A stretch of DNA of 50,500 bases from Akkermansia sp. Lineage in GTDB: Bacteria > Verrucomicrobiota > Verrucomicrobiia > Verrucomicrobiales > Akkermansiaceae. Where the stretch lies: positions 1 through 50,500 of the forward strand of contig JAUNQN010000016.1 in assembly GCA_030536145.1 (NCBI GenBank), in the 5' to 3' direction. How positions within the stretch are numbered: position 1 is the first letter of the stretch; the number at the start of each line of letters is the position of its first letter. The translations under genes and the position numbers were made by a program. Positions 9,171 to 17,854 of this stretch are shown here, piece after piece. A model generated the notes under the pieces. That model was not told the origin of the DNA. It worked only from the letters and a program-made list of their open reading frames with translations, and did not search any database.

Positions 9171-11183
9171 ATGAGAAGACCTTCCCTTCCCGGATTGGTG
9201 CTGGCAGACGGATGGCTGGCACCCTACCAGCGTGAGATTCAAGCCCGCATGCGCCTGTATGACGGGCAGATGGAGAGCATCTGCCGCCGCTACGGCTCCC
9301 TGACAGAGTGCGCCAACGGCTACCGCCGCATGGGGTTCAACAAGGATGCCGCCACCGGGGAATGGGTGTACCGGGAGTGGGCTCCCGGCGCGCGCGAGCT
9401 CTTCCTCATCGGTGATTTCAACGGCTGGGACCGCACCGCCACCCCCATGCAGCGCAACAGCGAGGGCGTGTGGGAGGTGCGCCTGCCCGCCGGCACCCTG
9501 TGCCACGGCATGCGCGTGAAGGTGCACGTGGTGGGCGCAGACCTGCAGCACACGGACCGCATCCCCGCCTGGATCCGCTTCACGGAGCAGGACCCCGCCA
9601 CCTTCGACTACTGCGGCATCATCTGGGACCCCGCGGAGCCGTATGCCTGGGAGAACCCGCGCTGGAACCCCGCCCGCATCAAGACACCCTTCATCTACGA
9701 ATGCCACGTGGGCATGGCCGGGGAGGAGGAGCGCATCCACACCTACCGGGAGTTTGCGGACAACGTGCTGCCCCGCATTGCGGAGCTGGGGTACAACGTG
9801 GTGCAGATCATGGCCGTGCAGGAGCACCCGTACTACGGCTCCTTCGGCTACCACGTCTCCTCCTTCTTCGCCCCCTGCAACCGCTTCGGCACCCCGGAGG
9901 ACCTAAAATACCTCATCGACACCGCCCACGGCATGGACATAGCCGTGCTGCTGGATGTGGTGCACTCCCACGCCGTGAAGAACGTGGCGGAGGGCCTGAA
10001 CAACTTCGACGGCTCCGGCGGCCAGTACTTCAACGCCGGTGAGCGCGACAGCATGCACCCGGACTGGGACAGCTGCCTCTTCGACTACGGCCGCGCGGAG
10101 GTACTGGAGTTCCTGCTCAGCAACCTGCGCTGGTGGCTGGAGGAGTACAGGTTCGACGGTTTCCGCTTCGACGGCGTGACCAGCATGCTCTACGTGCACC
10201 ACGGGCATGAGCCGTTCACGGACCTGGGCTGCTATTTCAACACCCAGGTGAACTACAACGCCGTGACCTACCTGCAGCTGGCCGCCACCCTGGTGCAGCA
10301 GGTCTGCCCCGGCGCCTTTGCCATTGCAGAGGACATGAGCGGCATGCCCGGCCTGTGCCGCCCGGTGGACGAGGGCGGATTCGGCTTCACCCACCGCCTG
10401 GCCATGGGCCTGCCGGACTACTGGATCAAGCTGCTCAAGGAGAAGAAGGACGAGGAATGGAGCGTGGGCGACATGTGGTACACCCTCACCAACCGCCGCT
10501 ACGGGGAATCCAACATTGCCTACGCGGAAAGCCATGACCAGGCCCTGGTGGGAGACAAGACCATCGCCTTCCGCCTGATGGACGCGGAAATGTACACCCA
10601 CATGAGCTGCGACATGCCCAGCATGGTGGTGGACCGCGGCATGGCCCTGCACAAGATGATACGCCTGGCCACCCTGGCCGCAGGCGGCGAGGGCTGGCTG
10701 AACTTCATGGGCAACGAGTTCGGCCACCCGGAATGGATTGACTTCCCCCGCGAGGGCAACGGCAACTCCTACAAGTACTGCCGCCGCCAGTGGAGCCTGG
10801 TGGACAACGGCCTGCTGCGCTACCGCTTCCTGCACGCCTTTGACCGCGCCATGGTGGAGCTGGCGCAGGAGACGGACCTGCTCTCCACCCAGCCCGCACG
10901 CCCGCTGAACATGGATGAGAAGAATCAGGTGATGGCCTTTGAGCGCGGCAACCTGGTGTTCGTGTTCAACTGGAACGGGGAGCGCGCCATACCGGACTAC
11001 CTGCTGCCCGCCCCCATGCACGGGGAATGGAAGGTGGTGCTGGATTCAGACGACCCGCGCTACGGCGGTTTCGGCCGCCAGGATTCCAGGCTGCACCACT
11101 TCACGGACAAGAAGCAGAACCTCTCCCTGTACCTGCTGCCCCGCACCGTGATGGTGCTGGCCAAGGCCTACCAGGGCCGCTGA
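9171..11183 (+). CDS. glgB: 1,4-alpha-glucan (glycogen) branching enzyme, eukaryote-type GH13
   Basis: This 670-residue enzyme makes alpha-1,6 branches in glycogen. An N-terminal CBM48-type module (VYREWAPGARELFLIGDFNGWD) precedes the GH13 barrel. Catalytic residues are Asp334 in FDGFRFDGVTSML, Glu387 in AIAEDMSGMPG and the transition-state Asp456 in YAESHDQALVGDKT. The C-terminal part (GGEGWLNFMGNEFGHPEWID, then an alpha-amylase C domain) reads much more like animal and fungal GBE1 than like E. coli GlgB. The frame is open further upstream, but those codons overlap the promoter. Other glycogen genes are not adjacent. It converges with the Nudix gene, with 17 bp between them. Confidence 0.95.
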   Translation: MRRPSLPGLVLADGWLAPYQREIQARMRLYDGQMESICRRYGSLTECANGYRRMGFNKDAATGEWVYREWAPGARELFLIGDFNGWDRTATPMQRNSEGVWEVRLPAGTLCHGMRVKVHVVGADLQHTDRIPAWIRFTEQDPATFDYCGIIWDPAEPYAWENPRWNPARIKTPFIYECHVGMAGEEERIHTYREFADNVLPRIAELGYNVVQIMAVQEHPYYGSFGYHVSSFFAPCNRFGTPEDLKYLIDTAHGMDIAVLLDVVHSHAVKNVAEGLNNFDGSGGQYFNAGERDSMHPDWDSCLFDYGRAEVLEFLLSNLRWWLEEYRFDGFRFDGVTSMLYVHHGHEPFTDLGCYFNTQVNYNAVTYLQLAATLVQQVCPGAFAIAEDMSGMPGLCRPVDEGGFGFTHRLAMGLPDYWIKLLKEKKDEEWSVGDMWYTLTNRRYGESNIAYAESHDQALVGDKTIAFRLMDAEMYTHMSCDMPSMVVDRGMALHKMIRLATLAAGGEGWLNFMGNEFGHPEWIDFPREGNGNSYKYCRRQWSLVDNGLLRYRFLHAFDRAMVELAQETDLLSTQPARPLNMDEKNQVMAFERGNLVFVFNWNGERAIPDYLLPAPMHGEWKVVLDSDDPRYGGFGRQDSRLHHFTDKKQNLSLYLLPRTVMVLAKAYQGR

Positions 11184-11200
11184 GCCGCAGCAGCAGCGGT

Positions 11201-11608
11201 TCAATCCCCCGCAGGGTGCCCCGCCAATGCGCGGCGCACCTGCGGCAGTATATCCACGTCCGCCGGCAGCCAGTCCACGGATTCCAGCTCCGCCGCCGCC
11301 AGCCAGCGCGCGCCCTCATGCTCCCGCAGCTCCAGCGTATCCTGCAGCATGGTGCAGGCATAGCACTGCATGCTCAGGTGAAAGGCCGGGTAGTCGTACT
11401 CCACCGTACCCAGCAGCGCGCCCACGTCCACGCGGGCGCCCAGCTCCTCCCGTATCTCCCGCTCCAGCGCGGCGCGGGGTTCCTCCCCCGGCTCCACCTT
11501 GCCGCCGGGGAACTCCCAGCCGCCACGCTGCTCACCATAGCCCCGCTGCGTGGCCAGCACACGCCCGCCACGCAGTATCACCGCCGCCACCACCTCTATG
11601 CGTTTCAT
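11201..11608 (-). CDS. MutT-like Nudix hydrolase
   Basis: This 135-residue Nudix protein carries the full signature at residues 36-58 (GKVEPGEEPRAALEREIREELGA, matching GX5EX7REUXEEXGU). The layout (VVAAVILRGGRVLATQRGYGEQRGGWEFPGGK) is that of the MutT/NudG-like group, which cleaves oxidised or modified (d)NTPs such as 8-oxo-dGTP or CTP derivatives. The precise substrate cannot be told from sequence. The start MKRIEVVAAV is chosen by family length; the frame extends upstream without matching the family. It lies 38 bp downstream of the nuclease-like gene on the same strand and has no clear promoter, so it may be cotranscribed with the ATPase pair. Confidence 0.9.
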   Translation of the reverse strand: MKRIEVVAAVILRGGRVLATQRGYGEQRGGWEFPGGKVEPGEEPRAALEREIREELGARVDVGALLGTVEYDYPAFHLSMQCYACTMLQDTLELREHEGARWLAAAELESVDWLPADVDILPQVRRALAGHPAGD

Positions 11609-11646
11609 GACTTTTCCCGTTTCTCCATATAGGGTTTCCCCATGGG

Positions 11647-12216
11647 TTATGGTACCCGGCAAGGGTCCGACTCCTCCATGGGGCATACAAACAACCGATA
11701 AAACTCTGTTTCCGACATGCACTCCGCCATACGGCAATACCGCCCCTCGAAGGTACCGACATGGAACAAGTCCAGCGTACGGCGGGAACTATCCCTCGTC
11801 ACCGTGCCGTATACGTCATCCACGGCCCGGGCCTCCTTCGCCTCACGGGAATCGTCACCATATTTCCCGGAGTTGTACACCAGTATGTAGTGAACACCGG
11901 AACGCACAGCATCCGCGTCAGGCATTATCCCCAGCTCCACGCACACCTCCATACTGCCCTGCATCTTGGACTCGATATCCTCTTCCCTTATGCGGCCCGT
12001 CTTGAACTCCATGAAAAACGGTTCGCCATCCACAGCCACATAATAGGCGTCATTCGCCGCCGGTATGGGGGTCAGCTGCCGGGCAATATGCTTGTCAAAA
12101 TTGATGACACCCAGCAGGCTCTCTGTCATGCAGACTCCCTTGTCATTGGCAGAAGCCGTTCTCAAGGCACAGAGCGGCACCTCACGCGGCCACCCGGCTA
12201 TCTTTAGCGCATTCAC
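11647..12216 (-). CDS. Putative PD-(D/E)XK nuclease-like partner of the adjacent ATPase
   Basis: A 189-residue protein not assigned to a named family. The segment YYVAVDGEPFFMEFKTGRI has the pattern Asp63 ... Glu70-Phe-Lys72, which fits the core of a PD-(D/E)XK nuclease, with predicted flanking beta strands. The start is a GTG overlapping the TGA of the upstream ATPase gene (GTGA), so translation is probably coupled. A later in-frame ATG (residue 30) is possible. Pairing a small nuclease-like protein with an ABC-like AAA ATPase is a common design in prokaryotic defence and repair modules, but no known system is matched here. Nuclease activity is inferred from one motif. Confidence 0.55.
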   Translation of the reverse strand: MNALKIAGWPREVPLCALRTASANDKGVCMTESLLGVINFDKHIARQLTPIPAANDAYYVAVDGEPFFMEFKTGRIREEDIESKMQGSMEVCVELGIMPDADAVRSGVHYILVYNSGKYGDDSREAKEARAVDDVYGTVTRDSSRRTLDLFHVGTFEGRYCRMAECMSETEFYRLFVCPMEESDPCRVP

Positions 12217-13502
12217 TGTTCTTCCCCTGGATTGTCATTGTCATAGCGCAGGCGCTTCAGCAGCGCCAGGCTGGGCGCAATCACGTCATATATCTTGTGA
12301 AGCTCCCCGTTCACGTTCTCAATGACCGCATAGTCATCCTCCGCACGGCTCAGGTAGAAATCCGTATTCCCATGGGTGCCGTGTTTCCTGGTGTACTGCA
12401 CCAGGGCATCCAGGAAAAACGGGCTGTGCGTTGTCACCACCACAGACAGGTTGAAACACTTCTGCAACAGCACGATGATTTCGGCATAGGCCACCTGCCA
12501 CTCCGTGTGCAGGTGTATCTCCGGCTCATCCAGCACCAGCACGTCCTGCTCCTCCAGCCGCAACGACTCCAGCAGCATGTAGAGCACCATGAAAGACTTC
12601 AGGCCGAGTGACAGGTTTCTAAGCGACAAAGGCATTCCGCCACGGTCATGCTGCAGTGCCAGTCCATCGCTCCCGCTCACCACGCGCCCCTGCACCATCC
12701 GGGAGAGCCGCTGCTCCACCTCTTTCAGCTTATCGGCAACCAGAGTCCGCCTATAGGCATTGCCGGCCCGATAGATATCCCTCTTGTAATTCTGAAGAAG
12801 ATTGAAAAGCTCTTCCTCCGTCGGACGCTCCGTCCGCCAATTGGAACGGGAGCTTGACACACGGTCCAATATATAGGGATTGTCTATGTAGATAGAGCGG
12901 TGCTTCACCACCCCGGGATTGGCCAGGGAAACACAGCCCCGTGCATCAAACCCCATCCCTATGGTCTCCCCGCGCACCTCCAGGGCAACAGATGCCTTGC
13001 GGGAGGAATCATAGATAGAAACCATCTGGTCTCCGAACATCCTCATGAAATACCCGGAGACTATAATCTTATGTACATTCTCAACCGGAATGCGCAGCAC
13101 ATCCCATACCTTGTCGGCCAGCCGTCCGGCCAGCTCTCTCTCCTGCACAGGATCAATCCCCCTACGGGTCATCCACTCATTGATACGGGAAAGCAAATCC
13201 TCATGCGTGGCAGGGTGCGCCCCTCTCAAGTACAGGTGCAGATGCTGGCTACATGCCCAATACACCGGCTCCGGCAGGCCGGCATGCATACTGTCCAGCT
13301 CATCACGTACAGCACCACGGACGATTTCTATCCTCTGCTGGCCCACCTTCCGCTCAATCCCCCTCAGGGAATTAAAGATTGAATGCAACACCTTGCCAAC
13401 TGTGCTTTTGCCGGTATTGTTCAACCCGCAAATCACAGTCAAGCCGCGCACCTGCACATCAGCCGTGCGAATCTTTGCAAAATTCTCAATCCTTAATCTC
13501 AT
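12213..13502 (-). CDS. SMC/ABC-like AAA ATPase (OLD/RecF-type head) of a two-gene module
   Basis: This 429-residue ATPase has an ABC/SMC-type head. It begins MRLRIENFAKI, with Walker A GLNNTGKST at residues 26-34. A signature-like NLSLGLKSF is near 300, Walker B DVLVLDEPEIHLHTE near 320 and an H-loop TTHSPFF near 355. The roughly 250 residues between Walker A and the signature are helical and poorly conserved. There is no C-terminal TOPRIM domain of the OLD type. Start choice follows MRLRIENF, which is typical of the family, and a promoter about 60 bp upstream. It overlaps the nuclease-like gene by 3 bp. Defence against mobile DNA is the likeliest role by analogy with GajA, PtuA and AriA modules, but it is unproven. 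Confidence 0.8.
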   Translation of the reverse strand: MRLRIENFAKIRTADVQVRGLTVICGLNNTGKSTVGKVLHSIFNSLRGIERKVGQQRIEIVRGAVRDELDSMHAGLPEPVYWACSQHLHLYLRGAHPATHEDLLSRINEWMTRRGIDPVQERELAGRLADKVWDVLRIPVENVHKIIVSGYFMRMFGDQMVSIYDSSRKASVALEVRGETIGMGFDARGCVSLANPGVVKHRSIYIDNPYILDRVSSSRSNWRTERPTEEELFNLLQNYKRDIYRAGNAYRRTLVADKLKEVEQRLSRMVQGRVVSGSDGLALQHDRGGMPLSLRNLSLGLKSFMVLYMLLESLRLEEQDVLVLDEPEIHLHTEWQVAYAEIIVLLQKCFNLSVVVTTHSPFFLDALVQYTRKHGTHGNTDFYLSRAEDDYAVIENVNGELHKIYDVIAPSLALLKRLRYDNDNPGEEQ

Positions 13503-13563
13503 AATCGTCTCAGCATGCCGCGCACCTGACAGTGGCACCGGTACACGGCCACTATTTTCATGA

Positions 13564-13592
13564 AATCTACATGAAACGGCGGCTGGTGTCAA
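13564..13592 (-). promoter_or_regulatory. Promoter of the ATPase/nuclease-like pair
   Basis: On the minus strand TTGACA and TAGATT are separated by 17 bp, giving a leader of about 55 nt before the ATG at 13502. Confidence 0.65.
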
Positions 13593-13612
13593 GCCATATA
13601 ACACAAAGGCAG

Positions 13613-13978
13613 TTACAGGGTGCGCTTGAAACAGCCGTCCAGGCCGAAGATATCCACGCGACCGTCCTTGCGGGTCATGGATATGGTATCGGAACCCAGC
13701 TGGATGGAAACCACCTCTCCACTGCCGAAGCTGCGTATGTAGCAGCCGTCGCGCCGGTACAGGTCCACACGTCCGTCTGCCTTCAGCAGCGCCACCTCCT
13801 GCCCGTTGGTCATGGCCTGCACCACATCCCCGGAGCCGAAACTGCGTACATAGCAGCCGGATACCGTATAGATATCCGCGCGCCCGCCGTTCATTTTCAC
13901 CACAATGGGCTCGTCTGCCGCTGCGGCAGCCACGCTGCCCAGCGCCACCAGTGCTATCAGAAGGGATTTTGCGTTCAT
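13613..13978 (-). CDS. Small exported protein with three Cys-containing repeats
   Basis: This 121-residue protein has a signal peptide (MNAKSLLIALVALGSVAAAAA, cleavage near residue 21). The mature part is three near-repeats: GRADIYTVSGCYVRSFGSGDV, GRVDLYRRDGCYIRSFGSGEV and GRVDIFGLDGCFKRTL. Each carries one Cys in a GCY/GCF context and looks like a beta-propeller-like blade. Function is not recognised. The start at the signal-peptide Met is supported by a -10 box only 7 nt upstream; the frame's earlier start at 14050 lies upstream of this box. An AGGAG-like element overlaps the predicted transcript start. Confidence 0.7.
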   Translation of the reverse strand: MNAKSLLIALVALGSVAAAAADEPIVVKMNGGRADIYTVSGCYVRSFGSGDVVQAMTNGQEVALLKADGRVDLYRRDGCYIRSFGSGEVVSIQLGSDTISMTRKDGRVDIFGLDGCFKRTL

Positions 13979-13985
13979 GTCTCCT

Positions 13986-14013
13986 ATTGTACTACCTAGG
14001 CGCGCCACGTCCA
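13986..14013 (-). promoter_or_regulatory. Probable promoter of the small repeat protein, near-leaderless
   Basis: On the minus strand TGGACG and TACAAT are separated by 16 bp, and the ATG begins 7 nt after the -10 box. The -35 match is weaker than elsewhere. Confidence 0.45.
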
Positions 14014-14121
14014 CCTTTTTCTGCCCTGCCCCGGCATTTTTCGCAAACATTCAGGGCTACAGCGTCCATGTGGACAAATTGCAAGTAAAAGTTTAAATTT
14101 GGCCGAAAGGTATCAGGGAGC

Positions 14122-14162
14122 ACAAAAACACTTGCCCCCGTGCAGGCAGGCTGCACGGGGGC
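14122..14162 (-). terminator. Terminator of the IdeS-autotransporter gene
   Basis: An 11-bp stem (GCCCCCGTGCA/TGCACGGGGGC) with a 7-nt loop is followed on the minus strand by AAGTGTTTTTG. It lies 37 bp after the stop codon. Confidence 0.75.
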
Positions 14163-14198
14163 TTGTTGCGCATTGTTTTATTACCTTGGAACCAAGTA

Positions 14199-17100
14199 TT
14201 AGAAGCTCACGCTGATACCTGCGCCGCCGGAGATACCGCGCTGCACGCCGGTCCAACCGCTCATGTTCAGGTTGAGCAGCACGCGCTCAGAGCCGAAGGG
14301 GGCGAGGGTGGTACCGACCTCCAGCATGCCGGAGGAACCGCCCAGGGAGGGGGCGGGAGATTTGTCACCCTGCACGGAGACGCGGGCATCACCGGCGTAC
14401 TCGTGCATCCAGGCGGCACCGGCATACACGGTGGCCTTGTCGCTCACCTTGTGGTTCACGCGGGCACCCAGCACGGAGCGGTGGGAGGCCACGGAATCAT
14501 AGCGCAGGCCCTCCAGGTCACCCTTGGCGGCAGAACCGGCGGTGTAGGAGAACATGTAGCGGGCATACAGGTCCAGCGCGGTGGAGTCGCTCAGCGTCAC
14601 GGACTTGCCGGCACCCGCCAGCACGCCCTGGTAGGCTGCGTCATCCTCCAAGTCCAGCACACCGTTGTGCTCGGAGGACACGCGGCCCATGCGCACGGCG
14701 CCGTCCACATGCCAGCCGCCCTTGCCCTGCCAGTTGAGCATCAGCGCACCGCCGTACAGCTTGTTCTCGCCCTTGGCGGAGATGTCTGCCACATGGCTGC
14801 GGAAGTCGCTGGTGGCGTACTCGCCGGCCACGCCCAGGGTCAGGCCGTCAAAGGCCTTGGCCACGCCGGCGGCCAAGTTGAAGCCGTTGGACTGCACGCT
14901 GGAGCCAGTGTTGTAGCGCAGGTTGGAGCCGCCCACGGCGGAGAAGGCTGCCACACCATGCTTGCCGGCAGTGGCGGCCTTGGCCTGGTCCACGGCGGCG
15001 GAGAGCATGAAGTCTGCCGTGCGGTTCACCGTGGCTGCGGCAGAAACGCGGGTCTCGGCAATGGACTTGAGCACATTCTCCAAGGCGGCCTTTTCGGCAG
15101 CCTGGGCGGCGGGGTCCTCGATGCGGAACTGCAGGGTGACCATCTCGTCCTCCTCCTCGGGAGCCTGGGTCAGGTCCGCAGCCGCTGCGGCAACGGGAGC
15201 CGGCAGACCGTCCTCCTCATCCGCAAGTGACAAGGGGGCGGCAGCGGACTTCGCCGCAGCCATCCTCACCACCGGGCGTGCGGTGCCGCCCAGGGTCAGC
15301 ACCAGGTCGTTGCCGGACACGCTCACCAAGGCGGCAGTGTTAGTATCAGCGGTGACAGCAGAACCGAACACCAGCGTGGAATTGCCGCCCAGGGTGGTGG
15401 CGATGGAGTTCAGCACGCTGCCGGACTTGCTGTCCACGGAGATAGTGGCAAGGTTGCCCTGGAGCAGGCCGCCTTCCTTGTGAAGCAGGGTAATGGTGGA
15501 AGCCTTGCCGTTCAGCTGGGCCTTGCTTACGTCGACGCGCACAACCGTGCCGTTGAGGTTCGTGTTGGCGCCGCCAGACAGGGTCAGCATGGTGCTGCCG
15601 TTTTTAACCGCGCCGTCCACCATGAAGTTGAGGTTGAGCCCTTTCAGCCCGCTGATATTGGAAGCGCGGTTCCCGGTACCATAGACATTGAGCACCGTCT
15701 GCTTCTTCAGCGTCACGTTGCGCATATCGAGCACGGCGCCGGAGGAACCGGTAACGCCGTCGAGACTGGCTCCGGCACCCACCATATCCACAATCACGTT
15801 CGTCAGCATGACATCATGGAACTTGAAGTCGGTATTGGTGACAAAGCGGGAATCGTCCACCTCGCCGCCACGCAGGCCGCCAATAACGCCGTTGGCAGAC
15901 AGCTTCACATTCCACAGGAAGGAGGACTTGTAATTCAGGTCCAGGGAGTCCTCATTAACGTTGGCAAAAATCTTGGTGACCCCGCCGTTACGGGAGTTCT
16001 CGAAAGAGACTGCACCCGTGTACTGGCCCAGGTCGCGGTCCGACACGTGGCGGGCGAGCCACAGCGTGCCGTTCCTGTAGGTCTTCGGCAGCTCGCCGTT
16101 ATAGCTGTCAATCGTGGTATCCCTGAAAATGAACTCCTGGCCTTCCTTGACACCCACATACATATCACCGTTGTTCACGATGTTGGCCACACCGGAACCA
16201 TCGCCCTGAATCAGCACGTGAGCGTTGTCAGTAATGTTGATGCTGGCTCCCTTGGCATTGAAGATATCAGCGCCGGACTTGGCCTTATTGCCGGAGAATA
16301 CCACATGCTCGTTCCCGCGGATGGAAACCGTACCGTCGCTGTTGTAGATGGCAGCGCCGGTGGCGGTGGCCTTGTTGTTGAGGAAAGAAACCGTGCTATT
16401 GCCCACCAGTTCGACATAGGCGCTGCTCCACAGGGCACCGCCGAAGTCGGCCGTGTTGTTCTGGGCCAGGAACGAGCCGTCGTTGACATACAGGCTGCCG
16501 TTGTTCAGAATGCCGCGCCCGGCGCAATCCGTGGCGCGCAGGGAGGACAGGGACACCATGCTCCCGCGGGCAATCTCCAGGCCGGCGTCAGCGCGGGATG
16601 CGCCGGTAACTGTCAGCGTGGTGTTGTCCTTGCTGCTCAGAACCACAATGTTGGTGCCGTCGCCCACGGTCAGGCCGCCGCGGACAGTGGTGGATTCCGT
16701 GAGGGTGGTGCCTGTGGTAACATAGCCGTTGTCCGGGATTTCAGTCTGCGGCTTGGGTGCGGTTTCGTTCACCCCATAGGTAGGCACGATGTGCTCCGCA
16801 CCTGTCACCGTGATATGGTAGAAATTACAACCGTACGCCATGAAGGTGTTGGTGTTGTCGGTCATCAGGTAGGGGCGGCCCAGCTCGTCATAGCCCACAT
16901 CGAAGCGGAGGGCACCGAAATAGCCGTCATCGGAGTCCGTGACAGTCAGGCCGGTAACGCGCCCGTTCTTCTCCTCGTACCCCCAGCAGGTGATGTTGTG
17001 AGAAATGGACCCCTCAAGGCTCAGCACCAGGGCCGTACCTTTGTCCTGCAGAACACACAGCGCATCCTTCAGGGCAGCAGCCTGATCCACCCAAAGATTC

Positions 17101-17588
17101 CCGCCCCAACGATATTCAGCAGTCAACACGCCGGAACCATTGTAGTAGCCGCCATCGGAACCGCTGAGGACCAAGATGTTGTTGGAACCTCTCAAATCCT
17201 TGCCAGAGAAATACCAATCGAACAGGCCGCGGGCACGTCCCGGCACATCCGCCTTGGATTTCTCCAGAAGATCCTTGTAGACTGCCGTATAGGCGGTGCC
17301 ACCGGGCAGGTTCTTGTTGATATCCAGCAGACCGTCCGGATTCTCCTTGACGGCAGTGAAATCGTCCCGGTTGGCATCCAGCCAGAACTGGATGGCGTTG
17401 GCGCCAGCGGTAGCCCAGCAGTACTGGGTGTCCCTGATGTCCTCGGGATCGGGGTCGTAGAGCCCCATGCATTCCTTTCCGGTGTCATAGTACACACCGC
17501 TCTGTATCTTCATTTCCGCATTCGCAGTGCTGCTCACAGCACTGCCCAGTATTGCTGCCAGGAGGGCAGCAGTCAGCCTAGGCTTCAT
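14199..17588 (-). CDS. IdeS-like protease - Pmp-like beta-helix - autotransporter barrel fusion
   Basis: A 1129-residue surface protein. Signal peptide 1-24 (MKPRLTAALLAAILGSAVSSTANA). Residues 30-250 form an IdeS/Mac-like head with Cys57 (QYCWATAGANAIQFW), His197 (SHNITCWGYEE) and Asp218 (LTVTDSDDG). Residues 290-800 are a right-handed beta-helix with GGA/FxxN-style repeats like chlamydial Pmp proteins (FLNNKATATGAAIYN, GTVSIRGN, FSGNKAKSGADIFN). An Ala/Glu-rich linker leads to a C-terminal autotransporter beta-barrel of about 270 residues (GFNLAAGVAKAFDG ... GAGISVSF) ending in Phe. It is the only member of the local family with a barrel instead of a PEP-CTERM tail, so it should anchor itself in the outer membrane. 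The target substrate is unknown. Confidence 0.8.
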   Translation of the reverse strand: MKPRLTAALLAAILGSAVSSTANAEMKIQSGVYYDTGKECMGLYDPDPEDIRDTQYCWATAGANAIQFWLDANRDDFTAVKENPDGLLDINKNLPGGTAYTAVYKDLLEKSKADVPGRARGLFDWYFSGKDLRGSNNILVLSGSDGGYYNGSGVLTAEYRWGGNLWVDQAAALKDALCVLQDKGTALVLSLEGSISHNITCWGYEEKNGRVTGLTVTDSDDGYFGALRFDVGYDELGRPYLMTDNTNTFMAYGCNFYHITVTGAEHIVPTYGVNETAPKPQTEIPDNGYVTTGTTLTESTTVRGGLTVGDGTNIVVLSSKDNTTLTVTGASRADAGLEIARGSMVSLSSLRATDCAGRGILNNGSLYVNDGSFLAQNNTADFGGALWSSAYVELVGNSTVSFLNNKATATGAAIYNSDGTVSIRGNEHVVFSGNKAKSGADIFNAKGASINITDNAHVLIQGDGSGVANIVNNGDMYVGVKEGQEFIFRDTTIDSYNGELPKTYRNGTLWLARHVSDRDLGQYTGAVSFENSRNGGVTKIFANVNEDSLDLNYKSSFLWNVKLSANGVIGGLRGGEVDDSRFVTNTDFKFHDVMLTNVIVDMVGAGASLDGVTGSSGAVLDMRNVTLKKQTVLNVYGTGNRASNISGLKGLNLNFMVDGAVKNGSTMLTLSGGANTNLNGTVVRVDVSKAQLNGKASTITLLHKEGGLLQGNLATISVDSKSGSVLNSIATTLGGNSTLVFGSAVTADTNTAALVSVSGNDLVLTLGGTARPVVRMAAAKSAAAPLSLADEEDGLPAPVAAAAADLTQAPEEEDEMVTLQFRIEDPAAQAAEKAALENVLKSIAETRVSAAATVNRTADFMLSAAVDQAKAATAGKHGVAAFSAVGGSNLRYNTGSSVQSNGFNLAAGVAKAFDGLTLGVAGEYATSDFRSHVADISAKGENKLYGGALMLNWQGKGGWHVDGAVRMGRVSSEHNGVLDLEDDAAYQGVLAGAGKSVTLSDSTALDLYARYMFSYTAGSAAKGDLEGLRYDSVASHRSVLGARVNHKVSDKATVYAGAAWMHEYAGDARVSVQGDKSPAPSLGGSSGMLEVGTTLAPFGSERVLLNLNMSGWTGVQRGISGGAGISVSF

Positions 17589-17648
17589 GGTATAGTATTA
17601 TTGATTAGATTATAGGTTAGAGTTGCAGGCGTGATAGTAGTCCGCATT

Positions 17649-17675
17649 CACAGGGTAGCCTAGGATAGCCGGTAG
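17649..17675 (-). promoter_or_regulatory. CTACC-box leader element (IdeS-autotransporter gene)
   Basis: On the coding strand three boxes occur, CTACC, CTATC and CTACC, ending in CTACCCTGTG. They are spaced 7 and 10 nt and begin about 7 nt after the predicted transcription start. The same layout occurs before three other surface-protein genes in the window. Confidence 0.55.
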
Positions 17676-17688
17676 TTTTGTTGGGGAA

Positions 17689-17717
17689 ACAATAGCACTC
17701 TGCCAGCATTTCGTCAA
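17689..17717 (-). promoter_or_regulatory. Promoter of the IdeS-autotransporter gene
   Basis: On the minus strand TTGACG and TATTGT are separated by 17 bp. The leader should be about 95 nt. Confidence 0.6.
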
Positions 17718-17854
17718 GGCCATTTCTCATATATTTTCCCACATAAAGAGAAAATACAGAATAAGCTTTAGACTTTCACAGTTTCAACGCTATTAAAAAT
17801 GGACTTTTCACCCCGCACGGTACAACGGCGGGCGGGATTTGGCAACACTGGAAA

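Noticed and set aside
11647..13502. PARIS, OLD or Gabija system
   Set aside because: No TOPRIM motif follows the ATPase, the partner is not a UvrD-like helicase and does not show a DUF4435-like TOPRIM core, so a named system cannot be claimed.
15480..17615. A 711-codon plus-strand open frame antisense to the IdeS-autotransporter gene
   Set aside because: It has no motif or signal peptide and mirrors a clearly coding minus-strand frame. Similar long antisense frames at 17839, 20743 and 39722 were dropped for the same reason.
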